From contig JAIRXX010000020.1 in NCBI GenBank assembly GCA_031268065.1, forward strand, positions 1 to 6,976: a DNA stretch of 6,976 nt. Reading direction: 5' to 3'. Below, in pieces: positions 6,738 to 6,976 of the stretch. This DNA is from Propionibacteriaceae bacterium (GTDB taxonomy: Bacteria; Actinomycetota; Actinomycetes; Propionibacteriales; Propionibacteriaceae). Numbering within the stretch: the first letter of the stretch is position 1; each line of letters begins with the position of its first letter. The notes below the pieces were generated by a model. The model did not search any database. It saw only the letters and a list, made by a program, of their open reading frames with translations, and was not told where the DNA came from. Both the position numbers and the translations under genes were made by a program.

Positions 6738-6976
6738 TCAAACTCCTGACAACGCCTGAATCAGCTCCGGCACCACTTGGTACAAGTCTCCGACCACGCC
6801 CAGATCGCATTCGCCGAAGATCGGTGCGTTCGCGTCCGAATTCACGGCGACAACGAGCTTTGCCCCACGCGCCCCGACCATGTGCTGCACTTGGCCGGAG
6901 ATGCCGACAGCGAGATATAGCTGCGGGGCGATCACTTGGCCGGAAACTCCCAAATAACGGTCCCTGGGTAGCCAGC
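6738..6976 (-). CDS. fixB: Electron transfer flavoprotein alpha subunit FixB, C-terminal part (5' end outside window)
   Basis: Only the last 78 residues are present; the gene enters from the right edge and ends in TGA. The visible part is the C-terminal FAD-binding domain of ETF alpha subunits. It reads RYLGVSGQVIAPQLYLAVG, then ISGQVQHMVGA, NAPIFGECDLGVVGD and a closing helix, which matches the end of E. coli FixB almost segment by segment (recalled comparison). FixB pairs with FixA to form a soluble flavoprotein that carries electrons; in FixABCX systems FAD in this domain serves as the electron shuttle, and the complex is known in some bacteria to bifurcate electrons from NADH to quinone and ferredoxin or flavodoxin. 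The stop is one base before the fixC start, so the two are probably translationally coupled. FixA is expected just beyond the window. The ETF family assignment is very secure; the specific fixB label rests on the adjoining fixC and fixX. Confidence 0.95.
   Translation of the reverse strand, partial: WLPRDRYLGVSGQVIAPQLYLAVGISGQVQHMVGARGAKLVVAVNSDANAPIFGECDLGVVGDLYQVVPELIQALSGV

Noticed and set aside
5154..6976. A nitrogen-fixation role for the fix genes
   Set aside because: FixABCX feeds nitrogenase in some bacteria, but no nif gene is present and the following genes are all for CoA-ester chemistry.

Overview
The window holds seven genes, all on the minus strand, packed tightly enough to read as one operon. 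It is cut at both ends. DNA of roughly 60% GC, GTG starts and strong Shine-Dalgarno sites would fit an actinobacterium with an anaerobic or facultative life, but the sequence does not fix the taxon. No gene-free stretch exceeds about 35 bases, and I see no promoter, terminator, RNA gene, mobile element or CRISPR array. Any promoter must lie beyond the right edge, upstream of a fixA expected there.

In transcription order (right to left) the genes are: the C-terminal end of fixB (ETF alpha subunit); fixC (ETF-quinone oxidoreductase flavoprotein); fixX (its ferredoxin-like partner); a class III CoA-transferase of the CaiB/BaiF family; a 695-residue iron-sulfur flavoenzyme of the 2,4-dienoyl-CoA reductase/trimethylamine dehydrogenase type; a crotonase-fold protein; and the first 335 residues of an acyl-CoA ligase of the CaiC type.

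The layout resembles the enterobacterial carnitine system (caiTABCDE with fixABCX), with two changes. The Fix and CoA modules run in one direction, and the position of the acyl-CoA dehydrogenase CaiA appears to be filled by an Old Yellow Enzyme-type Fe-S flavoprotein. CoA ligase, CoA-transferase and an enzyme of this type also occur together in the bile-acid bai operon. A reasonable reading is that the ligase primes the pathway by making a CoA thioester, the CoA-transferase then recycles CoA from product to incoming substrate, the crotonase-fold protein rearranges the acyl chain, the flavoenzyme reduces (or oxidises) a C=C bond, and FixABCX links this to NADH, quinone and perhaps ferredoxin. 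The substrate is unknown.

The most interesting details are active-site changes. The flavoenzyme has glycine where 2,4-dienoyl-CoA reductase has its proton-donor tyrosine, and cluster cysteines spaced as in the ETF-reducing trimethylamine dehydrogenase. The crotonase-fold protein lacks both hydratase glutamates but has an acidic residue where the PaaG-type isomerases have theirs. Together they suggest a carnitine-like pathway with different chemistry.
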